Of a DNA stretch of 64,000 nt, positions 62,334 to 64,000 are shown piece by piece. Source of the stretch: Sporosarcina cyprini. Its GTDB lineage: Bacteria > Bacillota > Bacilli > Bacillales_A > Planococcaceae. The stretch is from contig NZ_JAKMHX010000033.1 of assembly GCF_022048975.1 (NCBI RefSeq), positions 58,501-122,500 on the forward strand. Direction: 5' to 3'. The notes under the pieces are model-generated. The model was not told the origin of the DNA and ran no database searches. It saw only the letters and a program-made list of their open reading frames with translations. The position numbers were made by a program, and so were the translations under genes. Each line of letters begins with the position of its first letter. The stretch's first letter is position 1.

Positions 62334-63668
62334 ATGAAAAAGTATTTTGAGTTTGACAAGTTGGGTACGAATTACCGCCGCGAAATCGTCGGGGGTCTGA
62401 CTACATTTTTAGCTATGGCATACATCTTGGCCGTAAATCCAATCACATTGTCATTGGAAGCTGTTCCAGATTTGCCAGATGCAATGCGAATGGACAAGGG
62501 AGCGGTTTTTGTCGCAACAGCATTGGCGGCAGCAGTAGGTTCATTATTCATGGGACTGATTGCAAGATATCCGATCGGATTGGCTCCAGGGATGGGGCTA
62601 AATGCGTTCTTCGCTTTCTCAGTTGTATTAGGATACGGAATTCCATGGCAAACCGCTTTGACAGGTGTACTTTTCTCTGGTCTTATTTTTATTGTCTTGT
62701 CACTTTCCGGTTTACGTGAACTAATTATCAATGCTATACCAGCTCAATTAAAATATGCGGTTGGCGCAGGGATTGGGTTATTCATTACATTTCTAGGATT
62801 ACAAAATGCTAAAATCATTGTCGGAGATCCAAACACCTTGGTGACATTAGGCAAGCTTTCATCAGGCCCGACATTGCTGGCGATATTCGGATTGGTTATC
62901 ACTGTTATAATGATGGTACGTAAAATAAAAGGCGCTATCTTCTACGGAATGATTGCTACAACATTAGTTGGAATGGCCGTCAGTCTGATAGATGTGCCAC
63001 ATCAGATTGTATCCAAAGTGCCAAGTGTCAGCCCGACTTTCGGTGCTGCTTTCCATACATTATTGGATGATCCTACTTCCTTATTGACGACTCAATTTTT
63101 AGTTGTAGTCATTACATTCTTGTTTGTGGACTTTTTCGATACTGCAGGAACACTAGTGGCAGTAGCAAATCAAGCAGGTTTAATGAAAGACGATAAGCTT
63201 CCTCGAGCAGGAAGAGCATTACTTGCTGATTCATTGGCAACTGTGACGGGTGCTATCTTTGGAACTTCAACGACAACGTCTTACATTGAATCTACAGCTG
63301 GTGTAGCAGCAGGTGCTAAAACAGGATTTGCTTCTATAGTAACTGGGATTCTGTTCTTACTAGCACTATTCTTCTCGCCACTCTTGTTTGTTATTACACC
63401 AGAAGTGACAGCCCCAGCATTAATTATTGTTGGTGTGTTGATGGTTTCGACATTAGGGAATATCGAGTGGACCAAGTTTGAAATTGCGGTTCCTGCCTTT
63501 TTCACGATCATCGCTATGCCGCTGACATATAGTATTGCAACTGGTATCGCAATTGGATTTGTTTTCTATCCGATTACAATGTTGCTCAGCGGGCGACGCA
63601 AGGAAATTCATCCGATCATGTACGGACTTGCGGTGCTGTTCATTTTGTATTTCATATTTATTAAATAG
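62334..63668 (+). CDS. pbuG: Guanine/hypoxanthine permease PbuG
   Basis: 444 residues, NCS2-AzgA family with about twelve helices. GLTTFLAMAYILAVNP at the start, PGMGLNAFFAFSVV and DFFDTAGTLVAVANQAG (substrate-site signatures), and GTSTTTSYIESTAGVAAGAK are the AzgA hallmarks. It imports guanine and hypoxanthine with protons. Start 62334 has AGGAGGG upstream. Controlled by the guanine riboswitch; follows guaA as in B. subtilis. Confidence 0.95.
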   Translation: MKKYFEFDKLGTNYRREIVGGLTTFLAMAYILAVNPITLSLEAVPDLPDAMRMDKGAVFVATALAAAVGSLFMGLIARYPIGLAPGMGLNAFFAFSVVLGYGIPWQTALTGVLFSGLIFIVLSLSGLRELIINAIPAQLKYAVGAGIGLFITFLGLQNAKIIVGDPNTLVTLGKLSSGPTLLAIFGLVITVIMMVRKIKGAIFYGMIATTLVGMAVSLIDVPHQIVSKVPSVSPTFGAAFHTLLDDPTSLLTTQFLVVVITFLFVDFFDTAGTLVAVANQAGLMKDDKLPRAGRALLADSLATVTGAIFGTSTTTSYIESTAGVAAGAKTGFASIVTGILFLLALFFSPLLFVITPEVTAPALIIVGVLMVSTLGNIEWTKFEIAVPAFFTIIAMPLTYSIATGIAIGFVFYPITMLLSGRRKEIHPIMYGLAVLFILYFIFIK

Positions 63669-63682
63669 AAGAAAACCTGAAG

Positions 63683-63716
63683 ACGGCTGCCAAAAATTAA
63701 TTGGGCAGCCGTTTTA
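63683..63716 (+). terminator. Terminator after pbuG
   Basis: ACGGCTGCC / GGCAGCCGT stem followed by TTTT. Confidence 0.9.
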
Positions 63717-64000
63717 GATTTAACGCCAATTTAATTCTGAATGGCTGGACAGAAAGGAATTGTAACTTTTAGGTGCGTAAACCAATCGAATAGCCAAGGG
63801 GTGAATTAATAATTACTGCGCGTTCCATTTCAACTACTAGTTTGGGCTCTATCGTGTAAGTCCAGAACTCTAGCGAGAATATATTGAGTTGATTACCCTG
63901 TACAGATGGTAAGCTGTCATAAAGACAGAGCGTCTGGGGAAGTGAGCTGCCTTCGTTTATTAACAGCATAGATCTGAAACGGAAATATACTTTACTTTAA
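63717..64000. other. Right-hand intergenic end
   Basis: About 280 bases with no convincing gene. It contains short inverted segments such as CTGTCATAAAGACAG (63915-63929); this may be a leader for a gene beyond the window. Confidence 0.4.

Overview
The window looks like chromosome from a low-GC, endospore-forming member of the Bacillales, most likely Planococcaceae and plausibly Sporosarcina. The order yeaC-yeaD-yebA-guaA-pbuG at the right end matches Bacillus subtilis. Spore genes are present (sda, two YjcZ-type peptides, a gamma-type SASP). RNA control is typical Firmicutes (T-box, SAM, TPP and three purine riboswitches). Strong Shine-Dalgarno sites sit before ATG, GTG and TTG starts. The genus is inference; the order-level call is well supported. 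I found no rRNA, tRNA, insertion sequence, phage or CRISPR array.

Left third (1-30 kb): an ECF sigma factor with its DUF4179 anti-sigma partner; a YfkAB-type radical SAM protein; an MFS exporter behind a T-box; an M3-type peptidase; a DUF418 membrane protein; a two-component system followed by a MATE pump; a six-gene run of small enzymes (GNAT, DinB-like, AlkD-like, SRPBCC, two serine beta-lactamase-fold hydrolases); guanine deaminase; a TetR-controlled YhgE-type membrane protein; a dicarboxylate/glutamate symporter; YjcZ peptides; two MFS pumps, one a PbuE homologue under a purine riboswitch; LysR; sda; and mntH.

Middle (30-50 kb): a secreted SLH/YcdB protein facing a MecA-like PBP; the ABC-F protein YfmM; a YisP-like protein; a cluster of four very short ORFs behind an attenuator-like leader; a SASP and a KGG-repeat stress protein; an app-type oligopeptide ABC operon in D-F-A-B-C order; a cyclase; metI with a SAM riboswitch; and an SMR efflux pair.

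Right end (50-64 kb): thiC with a TPP riboswitch, pncB-nadE, the MoxR/DUF58/transglutaminase operon, then guaA and pbuG, each with its own purine riboswitch.

Purine handling recurs: guanine uptake (PbuG), deamination (GuaD), efflux (PbuE-like) and GMP synthesis (GuaA), with three purine aptamers all carrying the guanine-type C at position 74. The strongest oddities are a GuaA whose glutaminase nucleophile is Ser rather than Cys, a PbuE riboswitch with guanine rather than adenine specificity, and several intergenic arrays with a CTCG motif every 20-21 bp (two helical turns).
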